DNA from: Myceligenerans crystallogenes
GTDB lineage: Bacteria; Actinomycetota; Actinomycetes; Actinomycetales; Cellulomonadaceae
Direction: 5' to 3'
Assembly: GCF_039529775.1 (NCBI RefSeq)
Contig: NZ_BAAANL010000006.1
Span: 124,001 to 188,000, forward strand
DNA length: 64,000 nucleotides
The notes beneath the pieces were generated by a model. The model was not told where the DNA came from. It worked only from the letters and a program-made list of their open reading frames with translations, and did not search any database. This document shows positions 51,282 to 59,709 of the stretch, piece by piece (the first letter of the stretch is position 1; each line of letters starts with the position of its first letter). The position numbers were made by a program, and so were the translations under genes.

Positions 51282-53687
51282 TCAAGGAGTGGCGGACGAC
51301 GACGCGGCCTGCAGCTGCCAGACGTCGACCTGGGTGAAGCGGGTACTGCCGCCGTCGGACCACAACCTCAGGCCCGTGCTCGCCGCCTTGCCGTCGGCAC
51401 CGCGACTGGTCGGGTAGATGCGGTTCGAGAACGCGGCGGCGTCGTTGACGAACACGTCGATCACGGAGTGGTCCACCAGGACGTGGAACTTCTGCGGCTT
51501 GCCGAACGCCGCCTCGTCGTAGGCGCCGCGCAGCAGCACGGCCTCCTCGTCCTCGAAGTTCCGGCTGGAGCGGGTCTTGTCGATGACGAGGTCGGCGCCG
51601 TCGTAGTAGATCCGCGTGAGCTCCGCGCCGTCCGGGGAGGCGGCGAGGCACAGGCCGTACCGCGGGCCGGTCGCGGCCGGGTCCACCCGGGCGATGATCT
51701 CGACCTGGTTGCCGGAGGCGCCCAGCGCGCGCTCCCCGGTGACGGTCACGCCGGACTCGGTGTGCGGTGCGCCCGCCCGCAGCGTCGTGAGCTGGGGCAG
51801 GGCCCGCTGACCGAGGGTGCGGCCGTCGCCGAGCAGACGCCATTCGCGCGGGGCGCTGAACGTGTGGGCCCAGCCGAGGTCGTTCTGCATCCTCGAGCTG
51901 GAGCGCTCGTCGACGATCCCGATGGCGACGGGCTTGCCCGCCGGGCCGCGGGCGACGGTCGGGGACAGGTGCCCGTGGATGACGTCGAGCATCTTGGGCT
52001 GCGCGTAGTCCGGCGTGAACTGGCTGCCGTTCCACGTCCCGGTCCAGTAGACGGACCGCGTGTACGGCGCGGTCAGCTTGGACACCGACCGGCCGATCGG
52101 GCTGACCACCAGGATGTACTTGTCCTGCCCGTCGTGCGTGCCGAGCTTCTCGAAGACCGGCATCTCCCAGATCGCCGAGCCGATGTCCATCTGCGCATAC
52201 GGCACCGTGGAGAACGGGCTCCCCGCCCGCGTCCACTGCCCGGTGACCGACCCGGCGGTGTAGTGCTCCACGGCCCCGCCCGCGTCGGTCGCCGCGCCGA
52301 TGACCATGTGCCACGTGCCGCCCGGCTCCTGCCAGAGGTACGGGTCGCGGAAGTCGGCGACGTGCGCGGGCGCGTTCTTGTCGATGAGTCCCGCGTCCGC
52401 CTTGGTCCAGTGCACGAGGTCCGTGTCCGCGCTGGACGCGCGCGTGATGCCCGGGTCGAAAGGGCCGCCGAAGTTCACCGTGGTGAAGAACGCGTGCGCC
52501 GTGCCGTCCACGGACACGACGTCCCCGGACCAGATGCCCTTGGACCCCTGACCCGTCAGCCCGTCCCCCGCGACCGCACCCTGCTGGGCCTCCCGGTCGT
52601 TGAGCTGCGGGTACAGCGCGTCGGGGAGGTTCGCCCAGTGCACCAGGTCCGTGCTCGTCATGTGGCCCCAGTGCATCTGCCACTTGAACGGGCCGTTCGG
52701 GGTGCGCTGGTAGAACATGTGGTACTTGCAGTCGTGCAGCACGAGGCCGTGCGGCTCGTTGGTCCAGTTGGCGGGCGGCATCGCGTGGTAGCGGGGCCGG
52801 AGGATGTCGTCCGCGAAACGCAGGTCCGTGACCTGCAGGGCGACGTCGTGCGCCGGGCTGGCTCCCGCGATCCCGGCGGTGTACTCGGCCGTCAGGGCGT
52901 CGGCGCCGCGAGCGACGTCGTAGATCCGCGTGTCGTCGTACGCCGCGTCGAGCGCGTTGACGAGGAAGACGCCGGTGGTGAGGTCCTGCGCGGCCTTGCC
53001 GATCACCAGCGGAGCCCCCGCTGCCTGCCGGAACTGCGTCCCGGCCGGCACGGCGACCCGGGCGACCCTGGGCCCGGCGGCGTCGTCCAGGTGCAGCCGC
53101 AGCTCCCCGGCCGTCGTGTCGACGACGGCGGCGACGTGCACCCACTCGTACAGCGGGAACAGCCACGGCGCCTTGACGGTGTGCCACTGCCCGCCGAGGT
53201 TCGCGGTGAACCACCACTCGCCGTACGTGTTGATCGCGATGTCGAAGCCCGCGTCGCCGGTGCGCTGGTGGATGATCGACGACGGCGTCAGGCTCGCGTA
53301 CGGCTGCTCGGCGTCCGCCGGGTAGCTCTCCAGCGCGATCCAGGTCTGGATCGTGAGCTGCGCCGCGAGCGGCTTGGTGAACTGGCCCGTCGCCCACGTC
53401 GAGAAGCCGTCGGTGCGGAACGCGCTGCCGCGCACGCCGGGCACGCGCTCGGCGGGGTTGCCGGCGACGCGTACGGTGAAGTCGGTCTGGCTGACGGCCT
53501 CGCGGATCGCGGTCGATCCGTTCGGCTGGTCGTACGACAGGTGCAGCACCGGGTCCCCGGCCGCGGCCGCCGCGGGCCGGAACAGCGCGCCGGTCGCGAC
53601 GACGGCGGCGGAGACCGCGGCGCCCTTCAGGAACGACCTCCTGACCAGGACCGGGGTTGCAGTTCTCGTTTCTCGGCGTCCCGTCAT
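51282..53687 (-). CDS. Secreted GH32 fructan hydrolase with twin-arginine signal
   Basis: An 801-residue exported GH32 enzyme. The N-terminus VLVRRSFLKGAAVSAAVVATGALFRPAAAAA is a twin-arginine signal. A LamG-like domain (about 40-265) precedes the GH32 propeller and C-terminal sandwich (about 290-795). Catalytic positions are E311 in NWTNEPHG (Asp in the canonical motif), D448 in DFRDPYLW and acid/base E508 in IWEMPV. SQSKG-like WSGDVVS and the C-terminal VDHSVIDVFVND are family landmarks. AAGGTGG precedes the ATG at 53687. It is the second of two GH32 enzymes with the same NEPH change; they lie 27 bases apart and probably act together on extracellular inulin or levan. Confidence 0.9.
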   Translation of the reverse strand: MTGRRETRTATPVLVRRSFLKGAAVSAAVVATGALFRPAAAAAGDPVLHLSYDQPNGSTAIREAVSQTDFTVRVAGNPAERVPGVRGSAFRTDGFSTWATGQFTKPLAAQLTIQTWIALESYPADAEQPYASLTPSSIIHQRTGDAGFDIAINTYGEWWFTANLGGQWHTVKAPWLFPLYEWVHVAAVVDTTAGELRLHLDDAAGPRVARVAVPAGTQFRQAAGAPLVIGKAAQDLTTGVFLVNALDAAYDDTRIYDVARGADALTAEYTAGIAGASPAHDVALQVTDLRFADDILRPRYHAMPPANWTNEPHGLVLHDCKYHMFYQRTPNGPFKWQMHWGHMTSTDLVHWANLPDALYPQLNDREAQQGAVAGDGLTGQGSKGIWSGDVVSVDGTAHAFFTTVNFGGPFDPGITRASSADTDLVHWTKADAGLIDKNAPAHVADFRDPYLWQEPGGTWHMVIGAATDAGGAVEHYTAGSVTGQWTRAGSPFSTVPYAQMDIGSAIWEMPVFEKLGTHDGQDKYILVVSPIGRSVSKLTAPYTRSVYWTGTWNGSQFTPDYAQPKMLDVIHGHLSPTVARGPAGKPVAIGIVDERSSSRMQNDLGWAHTFSAPREWRLLGDGRTLGQRALPQLTTLRAGAPHTESGVTVTGERALGASGNQVEIIARVDPAATGPRYGLCLAASPDGAELTRIYYDGADLVIDKTRSSRNFEDEEAVLLRGAYDEAAFGKPQKFHVLVDHSVIDVFVNDAAAFSNRIYPTSRGADGKAASTGLRLWSDGGSTRFTQVDVWQLQAASSSATP

Positions 53688-53714
53688 TGGAACCACCTTC
53701 CGTTTCTCGTGTTC

Positions 53715-55343
53715 TCAGATCTCGCAGCGGGCCGAGGACGTCCGGCCGGGCCGGGACCCGGCCGCGGCCCCGGCGACGTACGCCGCCGGGGCGACGTGGG
53801 CATCGGCACCAGCGGCAGGAGCACCGCCGGTCCGGACGTGGTCGGCGTTGAGGTGGCCCGACGCCGAGTTGTCGACGAGGCGGAGCCGGACCGTCTCGCC
53901 GGCGTGCCCCGTCAGGTCGAGCACGGCTTCCGTGTAGGTCTCCCGGGTGGCCCCGACACCCACGCGCGCGAGCTCGCGCCCGTCGGCCGCCGCTTCGGCC
54001 GCGACGTAGACCTCGGCGTCCTGCGTCCCGCCGAGCAGGAGCCGGACCTGCCCGCCGGTGGCGACGGTGAACGCGGGCGACGTCAGCGTGCCGGTCAGGC
54101 ACTCCCCCTGGGACCCGCCCCACAGGTGATACGTCCCGTCCTTGCCGAACGGGGCGCCGTCGGGCGTCGTCGTCGCGGAACTGACCGTCGCCTCGGAGAA
54201 CGCCTCGCCGTCCGCGCTCCAGCCCTGCAGGCTCCCTGCCTCGAAGCCCGCGTTGGCGAACTCGCCCCCGACGACGTCGCCCGTGGTGTCGAACGCGTCC
54301 ACGTTGAGGTGTCCCCAGCCGCCGGTAGCGTCGTCCACGACCCGCAGGTAGAGCCGCTCCCCCAGGTGGGCGGAGGCGTCCCACCGCACGCGCGTGTACG
54401 CCTCGGAGTCGGCGAAGGCGGTGTTCGTGGCGCGCAGGAGTTCCGTGCCGTCGGACGCGCGGTGCAGCGCCACGTACAGGTCCTCGAGGTCGTTGCCGCC
54501 GCCGATCAGGAACTCGATCGCGCCGGTGCCCGTGAGCGTGAAGGCCGACGACGTCAGTGTGCCCGTCTCGTCGTCGGTCCCGTCGTTCGCGCCCCACAGG
54601 TGGTAGCGGCCGTCGTGACCGAACGGCCCGCCCCAGCCCCACTCGGTCCGGTCCGTGACGTGACCGGGCGTGAACGCCCGCCCCGTCGCGGTCCAGCCGG
54701 TCAGGTCACCGGTCTCGAACCCGGGGTTGACGGGCTCGGCGACCGACCCGGCCGTCGTGTAGGTGCGGACGTCGTCGAGGTTGAGGTGGCCCCACCCGCC
54801 CGAGGCCCGGTCGACGACCTCGAGGTACAGCTCCTGGTCGCGATGGGCCGACGCGTCCCACACCACCCGGCCGAGCTGCTCGGAGTCGGCGAACGCGCTG
54901 TTCGTGGCCCGCATGAGCTCGGCGCCGTCGGACGCGCGACGCAGCGCGACGTACAGGTTCGCGAGGTCGTTCCCGCCGCCCAGCAGGAAGCTGATCTCCC
55001 CGGTCCCGCCGAGCGTGAACACCGACGAGCGCATCCGCCCGGTCGGCGTGTCGCCACCGGCGGTGGCCGCGCCCCACAGGTGGTAGGTCCCCTCGGGGTT
55101 GAAGCAGCAGCCCCACCCCCACCCGGTGGCGGACGAGACCGCGGCACCGGTGAACGCCGTACCTTCGACGACGGTCCAGCCGCTCAGGTCCCCGGTCTCG
55201 AAGCCAGGGTTCTCGATCGTGGCGGGCGCGGCCGCCTGCACGGGCAACGCCACGCCCACGGCCCCGGCCAGGGCCAGGACCGCCGCGAGCGCCGCCGCGA
55301 CCCATGCCCGCGGTCGCGGTCGTCCTTCTGCAAACATCCTCAT
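53715..55343 (-). CDS. Secreted protein of three tandem fructan-binding-like modules, no catalytic domain
   Basis: A 542-residue exported protein. Signal peptide about 1-34. Three modules of about 145-155 residues follow (about 36-190, 195-340 and 345-500), each with a GFE-GDL-GW opening, a YHLWG core, a GG-LYVAL strand and a GHLN-D-V ending. They match one-to-one the modules of the large GH32 protein, the first almost identically. A short Ala/Gly-rich tail with one Cys ends the protein. No enzyme domain, membrane helix or LPxTG is visible, so it may capture or present fructan on the cell surface, or work like a non-catalytic helper. AAAGGAG lies six bases upstream of the ATG. Confidence 0.85.
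   Translation of the reverse strand: MRMFAEGRPRPRAWVAAALAAVLALAGAVGVALPVQAAAPATIENPGFETGDLSGWTVVEGTAFTGAAVSSATGWGWGCCFNPEGTYHLWGAATAGGDTPTGRMRSSVFTLGGTGEISFLLGGGNDLANLYVALRRASDGAELMRATNSAFADSEQLGRVVWDASAHRDQELYLEVVDRASGGWGHLNLDDVRTYTTAGSVAEPVNPGFETGDLTGWTATGRAFTPGHVTDRTEWGWGGPFGHDGRYHLWGANDGTDDETGTLTSSAFTLTGTGAIEFLIGGGNDLEDLYVALHRASDGTELLRATNTAFADSEAYTRVRWDASAHLGERLYLRVVDDATGGWGHLNVDAFDTTGDVVGGEFANAGFEAGSLQGWSADGEAFSEATVSSATTTPDGAPFGKDGTYHLWGGSQGECLTGTLTSPAFTVATGGQVRLLLGGTQDAEVYVAAEAAADGRELARVGVGATRETYTEAVLDLTGHAGETVRLRLVDNSASGHLNADHVRTGGAPAAGADAHVAPAAYVAGAAAGSRPGRTSSARCEI
54773..55238 (-). repeat. Copy of the roughly 460-bp duplicated binding module (first module of the three-module protein)
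   Basis: Partner of the copy at 50675-51140, about 4.1 kb apart in the same orientation. Direct repeats of this size in one orientation could recombine and delete the intervening GH32 gene. Confidence 0.8.
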
Positions 55344-55408
55344 CACATCTCCTTTGATGTGTTCCGATACAGCTGATGCCCTGATCTCGGGCGCGACAAG
55401 GGCGGGTA

Positions 55409-55432
55409 CCGGCGGGCCCGCGGGCCCGCCGG
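55409..55432. terminator. Perfect 24-bp GC palindrome
   Basis: Self-complementary sequence centred on CGCG with arms CCGGCGGGCCC. It lies 14 bases beyond the stop of the cytoplasmic GH32/68-like gene (55447) on the minus strand and 66 bases before the start of the three-module gene, so it probably separates importer and secreted-enzyme transcripts. Confidence 0.65.
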
Positions 55433-55446
55433 GTGCCGCCGGGCGG

Positions 55447-56424
55447 TTACGACACGAGGTGGTCGAAGCGGCCGTCGGTGACGTGGAGCCGGCCGTCCGG
55501 GCTCCAGCCGACCGGGAGCGGGTCGGAGAGGGCCCCGACGAACTCGCCGGCGTCGTCGACGTGGTGGAAGGCGAAGAGCCACCAGGCGCCGTCACGGTCC
55601 TGGACGAGGCGGCCCGCGTAGAGGCTCTCGTCGGTCAGGCGGGTGGCCTTCTCGACGTCGTACGGGCCCAGGGGCGAGGGCACGGGGACGCTCCAGACGC
55701 CGCCGCGTTCGCCGGCGGCGCGGCGGTCCTCGCTCAGCTCGCCGTGCAGGCAGCTGAAGACCAGGACGTCGCGGCCGTCGATCGTGGCGAGCTGCGGCAC
55801 CTCCAGCTGCCCGAATCCCGCGCCGGGCGCGGACAGGGGCGGGCCCACGGTCCAGGTGGCCAGGTCGGGTGAGGTGGCGTGCCCGACGACGCCGCGGCCG
55901 TCCGGGGCGCCGTGGTTGGCGCGTGCGGTGACGAGCATGTGCCAGCCGTCGCCGTCCGCGTCGGGGAAGACCCAGGGGTCGCGCCAGGCCTCGTCGAACC
56001 AGGCGTCGTCGTCGTACCTCTCGTACCAGGTGGCGTCGGCCTCGGCGGCCGCGGTCGCGGACGTCTTCTCCCAGGTGTACAGGTCGGCCGAGGTGGCACG
56101 GCCGACGCGCTGCACCAGGCCCTGGTCGGCGCGGCTGGTGCCGGTGTAGAAGAGGTGCCAGGTGCCGTCCGGGTCGCGGACGACGGATCCGGTCCAGGTG
56201 GTGAGGTCGTCGAACGCGCCGTCGTCGGACACGACGAGCGCGTCCCGCACCTCCCGCCACCGGCGGAGGTCGTCGGAGACGGCGTGGCCGACGGTGACGT
56301 GGAAGTGGCGGCGGCCCGGGTCGCCGAGCGCGCGCGAGGCCTTGAGGTAGAAGACGTGGTACCGGTCGCCGTCGTCGGCGAACCACATGTCCCAGGTCCA
56401 GGTGTCCGGAAGAACGTACGGCAT
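55447..56424 (-). CDS. Cytoplasmic GH32/GH68-clan (GH-J) beta-fructosidase-like protein
   Basis: A 325-residue five-bladed-propeller protein without signal peptide. The first blade has TWTWDMWFADDGDRYHVFYLKAS: W-D-x-W recalls the nucleophile motif of GH68, and D12 would be the nucleophile. The stabiliser is the Asp of AWRDPWVF and the acid/base the Glu of FGQLEVPQL. Unlike standard GH32 it lacks the C-terminal beta-sandwich. The start overlaps the stop of the permease by one base (TGATG) and AAGGG lies upstream, so it is coupled to the importer. It probably splits imported fructo-oligosaccharides or sucrose-like sugars. GH43-type activity cannot be wholly excluded. Confidence 0.8.
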   Translation of the reverse strand: MPYVLPDTWTWDMWFADDGDRYHVFYLKASRALGDPGRRHFHVTVGHAVSDDLRRWREVRDALVVSDDGAFDDLTTWTGSVVRDPDGTWHLFYTGTSRADQGLVQRVGRATSADLYTWEKTSATAAAEADATWYERYDDDAWFDEAWRDPWVFPDADGDGWHMLVTARANHGAPDGRGVVGHATSPDLATWTVGPPLSAPGAGFGQLEVPQLATIDGRDVLVFSCLHGELSEDRRAAGERGGVWSVPVPSPLGPYDVEKATRLTDESLYAGRLVQDRDGAWWLFAFHHVDDAGEFVGALSDPLPVGWSPDGRLHVTDGRFDHLVS

Positions 56425-57341
56425 CAGCCCTTGACCCCCGAGGATGCGATGGAGTTGATGAACGAGCGCTGGAACGCGAGGAAGAGCGCCACCACGGGGA
56501 TCGTGATGAGCGACGAGTACGCCATCACCTGACCCCAGGAGGTGTCGAGCTGGAAGAAGTACTGCAGGCCGATCATGACCGGCCGCAGCTCCTCGCTCTG
56601 CACGACCATGAGCGGCCACAGGTAGGAGTTCCAGGCGGGCAGGAAGGTGAGGATCGCGACGGTCGCGATCGCGGGCCCCGACAGGGGCATGACGACGCGG
56701 CGGTAGATCGCGAACCAGCCGGCCCCGTCGATCCGGGCGGCCTCGTCGAGCTCCCGCGGGATCGAGTCGAAGTACTGGTAGAAGAGATACAGGGCGAACG
56801 CGTTGGCGACGAAGGGCACGATCTGCACCTGGTAGGTGTCGAGCCAGCCCTGCTTGAACGCGAGCGTGAACCCGTCCGCCTCGAACGAGGGCAGCTTGTT
56901 CACCCACCACAGCAGCGGCAGCGCGAGCGTCTCGAACGGCACGATGAGGGTGGCCAGGACGAGCCCGAGCACGAGTCCCCGGCCGCGCCAGCGCAGCCGC
57001 GCGAGGGCGAACGCCGCCATGCTGTTGACGAGGATGCCCAGGGCGACGGTGAGCCCCGAGATCACCACGGAGTTCAGGAGGAACCGGGCGAACGGCACCC
57101 GGTCGAAGACCCCCGCGTAGTTGGCGGCCGAGATCTCCCCGACGGGCAGGAAGGCTCGCCAGGAGCCGAGGTCGGCGAAGATCTGCTGGTCCGGCTTGAG
57201 CGAGGACATCAGCATGAAGACGATCGGCAGGGCGAAGAACAGCACGAGCACCGAGCGGACGGCCGTGACGAGGACGGCGTGGGTGCGGCCCCTGCGCGTG
57301 TGCGTGTGCGTGTGCGTGGACGACGACGTCATGGCGCTCAT
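56424..57341 (-). CDS. Sugar ABC transporter permease, MalG/UgpE type
   Basis: A 305-residue inner-membrane permease. Six hydrophobic segments begin with VLVTAVRSVLVLFFALPIVFMLMSS; the coupling loop is ELDEAARIDGAGWFAIYRRVVMP, and the C-terminus IPVVALFLAFQRSFINSIASSGVKG is typical. The N-terminus contains a Thr-His repeat (SSSTHTHTHT) encoded by a six-base tandem repeat. The ATG at 57341 overlaps the preceding permease stop by four bases (ATGA). It forms the importer with the two genes upstream. No ATPase is encoded nearby. Confidence 0.93.
   Translation of the reverse strand: MSAMTSSSTHTHTHTRRGRTHAVLVTAVRSVLVLFFALPIVFMLMSSLKPDQQIFADLGSWRAFLPVGEISAANYAGVFDRVPFARFLLNSVVISGLTVALGILVNSMAAFALARLRWRGRGLVLGLVLATLIVPFETLALPLLWWVNKLPSFEADGFTLAFKQGWLDTYQVQIVPFVANAFALYLFYQYFDSIPRELDEAARIDGAGWFAIYRRVVMPLSGPAIATVAILTFLPAWNSYLWPLMVVQSEELRPVMIGLQYFFQLDTSWGQVMAYSSLITIPVVALFLAFQRSFINSIASSGVKG
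57297..57318. repeat. Hexanucleotide CGTGTG tandem repeat inside the permease gene
   Basis: Three full CGTGTG units plus CGTG, encoding the alternating Thr-His run near the permease N-terminus. Changes by whole units keep the frame and vary the number of Thr-His pairs. Confidence 0.75.
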
Positions 57342-58285
57342 CCCCGTTCCCGGCTGAGGCGGCGCTGCACGAGCGACACGGTCAGCACCATGAGGAAGAA
57401 CACCAGCGAGATCGCCGACGCGTAGCCCGTCTGCAGCTGCTCGTACCCGCTGCGCACGGCCTGGTAGACGACGGTCGTGGTGCTGTCCAGCGGCCCGCCC
57501 TGGGTCATGACGCTGATCTGGGTGAACAGCGAGAACGCAGCGATGGTGATGGTCACGAGGATGAACGTGCGCGTCTGCAGGAGGCCGGGCCAGGTGACGT
57601 AGCGGAACTGCTGCCAGGTCCCGGCGCCGTCGAGCTCGGAGGCCTCGTAGAGCTCCGCCGGGATCGTCTGCAGGCCGGCGAGCCAGATGATCATCGTGAA
57701 GCCCACGCCCTGCCACACCGACATCAGCATGATGGCCGGCAGGGCCCAGTCCGGGTCGTTCAGCCAGTCCACGGGGGTGAACCGGCCGAGGGTGAGCGCC
57801 TGCAGCAGCTTGTTGATCAGCCCGTCGTCCTCGTACATGAACCGCCACAGCAACGAGACGACCACCATCGAGGTGACCACGGGCAGGAAGTACACGGTCC
57901 GGAAGAACCGCGTGCCGCGGACCTTCGCGTTGACCAGCACGGCCAGCAGGAGCGCGAGCCCGGCCTGCACCGGGACCACGACGACGGCGAAGTAGAACGT
58001 GTTGCGCACGGAGGCCCAGAAGACCGGGTCCGTCACGAGCAGCGCGAAGTTGTCCAGGCCGGTGAACTCCGGCGGGTTCGGCGAGATCAGCCGTGCGTTC
58101 GTGAACGCCAGCGCGAACGCCAGCACGATCGGCACGATCAGGAAGACGAGGAACAGGGCCAGCGCCGGGCTGATCATCCAGGCCGCGGCGGTCGCCTCGC
58201 CGGCCCGCGCGCGGGTGCGCCGCGGTGCCGACCGGGGCCCGCCGGACACCGGGGCCGGCGGCGGATTCAAGGTGGTCGATGCCAT
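57338..58285 (-). CDS. Sugar ABC transporter permease, MalF/UgpA type
   Basis: A 315-residue permease. A basic, Pro-rich N-terminal tail leads to six hydrophobic segments starting WMISPALALFLVFLIVPIVLAFALAF; the coupling loop is LYEASELDGAGTWQQFRYVTWP. Its stop overlaps the next permease start by four bases. The ATG at 58285 has only GAAAG about 11 bases upstream. It is 89 bases downstream of the binding-protein gene. Length and topology are normal. Confidence 0.93.
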   Translation of the reverse strand: MASTTLNPPPAPVSGGPRSAPRRTRARAGEATAAAWMISPALALFLVFLIVPIVLAFALAFTNARLISPNPPEFTGLDNFALLVTDPVFWASVRNTFYFAVVVVPVQAGLALLLAVLVNAKVRGTRFFRTVYFLPVVTSMVVVSLLWRFMYEDDGLINKLLQALTLGRFTPVDWLNDPDWALPAIMLMSVWQGVGFTMIIWLAGLQTIPAELYEASELDGAGTWQQFRYVTWPGLLQTRTFILVTITIAAFSLFTQISVMTQGGPLDSTTTVVYQAVRSGYEQLQTGYASAISLVFFLMVLTVSLVQRRLSRERG

Positions 58286-58374
58286 GAGATGAGTGCTTTC
58301 GGTCCAGGGGCAGCGGCTGCGGGCACGGTGAGCCGTCCCGCGGCCGCTGCCACGGGGAAGAGGGTCCTGTCAGG

Positions 58375-59664
58375 TCAGGACGTGTATCCGCCGTTCTGCT
58401 GGATGTCGCGGTCGATGTCCGCGACCGCCTTGTCGAGGATCTCCTGGGGCTCGCCGCCCGCGAGGATGTCCTTGGCCGCCTTCTCGAAGACGGACGAGAT
58501 GTACGGGTACGCGGGCGTCTCCGGCCGGACGACGGCGAACTGGTCGGCCATCTCCAGGTAGATGCGGTTCTCCCCGCCCTCGGCGTAGGCCGGGATCTCG
58601 GCCGCGGCGTCAAGCGTCGCCGGGATCAGCCCGACGGCGTTGCCGTACTCGACGAAGTACTTCGTGTCGTGGGCGAACTCCAGGTACGCCCGTGCGCCGT
58701 CGGCCTCCTCGCAGCCTTCCGCGAGCGCCCACTGCCACGATCCCGCCCCGATCCTGGGGCCGGCGCCGAGGTCCGGCGGCGGCAGGACGACGGCGTCGTC
58801 GAACGCCTCCTTGACGGTCGTGTCGGCCCAGTTGCCGGTGTAGAGCAGGCCGCTCTTGCCGTTGACGAAGTCGGCGGTGGAGTCCTCGCCGGAGGTCTGC
58901 GCCATGTAGCCGTCCTCGACGAGGCCGCGGAACCAGGTGGCCCACTCGAGCGCCTCGGGGCCGTTGAGCACGCCGTCGGCGCTCTGGAAGTCCGACCGGT
59001 CGATCAGGTCGGCGCCGAAGCTCTGCAGGTACGGGGAGTAGGCGTACGGGAACCACTCGCCCGATCCGCCGGTGCCCAGGTCGAGGGCGTGGTCGAACTC
59101 GCCGAGGCCGTCGATCTTCTCCAGGGCCCCGGAGAACTCCTCCTTGGTCCACGGCTCCTCGACGGTCGGGATCCGCACGCCGGCGTCCTCGAGGATCGAC
59201 TCGCGGCTGAACAGGGCGAGCGCGACGTCGAAGTACCCGTAGGCGTAGACCTCACCGTCGACGCGCCCGAGCGTTCCCTCGAGCTGCCCCTCGAAGGTCT
59301 CCTCGGGCAGGCCGAGCGGCTGGATGTAGCCCGCCCAGGCCCAGTTGGCCACGTTCGGCCCGTCGACGTCGACGATGCACGGCAGGTTGCCCGACGACGC
59401 CGCGCCGACGACGGCGTCGTTGTACGCCTCCTGCGGGAAGTCCTGGATCGTGACCTCGTACTCGGTCTGGCTCGAGTTGAAGTCCTCGACGATGGTCCTG
59501 ACGACGTCGAGCTCGGCGTCGTTGCCGCCTGCGTGGGTCCACAGGTCGATGGTCTCCGGACCGCCCTGCGAGCCGCCGCCTGCGCCTGCCGCACAGGCGG
59601 CTGTACCGGCGACGGTGAGGACGGATAGGCTGGCCGCGACGATGCGGCTGATTCTGCGGGACAA
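58375..59664 (-). CDS. Sugar ABC transporter substrate-binding lipoprotein (TTG start)
   Basis: A 429-residue CUT1 binding protein. It starts with TTG at 59664, supported by GGAGG five to six bases upstream and by a proper signal: RRISRIVAASLSVLTVAGTAAC, with lipobox GTAAC (Cys about 24). The mature protein has IDLWTHAGGNDAELDVVRTIVEDFN, LPCIVDVDGPNVANWAWAGYI, GLLYTGNWADTTV and YLEFAHDTKYFVEYGNAVG, usual for the family. It follows the LacI gene by 45 bases and precedes the permeases. The likely ligand is a short fructo-oligosaccharide (from context). The rare start codon may lower its expression relative to the SD strength. Confidence 0.92.
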   Translation of the reverse strand: MSRRISRIVAASLSVLTVAGTAACAAGAGGGSQGGPETIDLWTHAGGNDAELDVVRTIVEDFNSSQTEYEVTIQDFPQEAYNDAVVGAASSGNLPCIVDVDGPNVANWAWAGYIQPLGLPEETFEGQLEGTLGRVDGEVYAYGYFDVALALFSRESILEDAGVRIPTVEEPWTKEEFSGALEKIDGLGEFDHALDLGTGGSGEWFPYAYSPYLQSFGADLIDRSDFQSADGVLNGPEALEWATWFRGLVEDGYMAQTSGEDSTADFVNGKSGLLYTGNWADTTVKEAFDDAVVLPPPDLGAGPRIGAGSWQWALAEGCEEADGARAYLEFAHDTKYFVEYGNAVGLIPATLDAAAEIPAYAEGGENRIYLEMADQFAVVRPETPAYPYISSVFEKAAKDILAGGEPQEILDKAVADIDRDIQQNGGYTS

Positions 59665-59709
59665 GGTGCCCTCCAGGTCACTTGTTCGTGGGTCTGCTGT
59701 GCTGCTCCG

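Noticed and set aside
46527..55376. A 2,949-residue plus-strand open frame running antisense to the fructan locus
   Set aside because: It is a by-product of GC-rich third positions opposite real genes; its composition is Arg/Pro/Gly/His/Val-rich with no domains, and the minus-strand genes have signal peptides, motifs and SDs.
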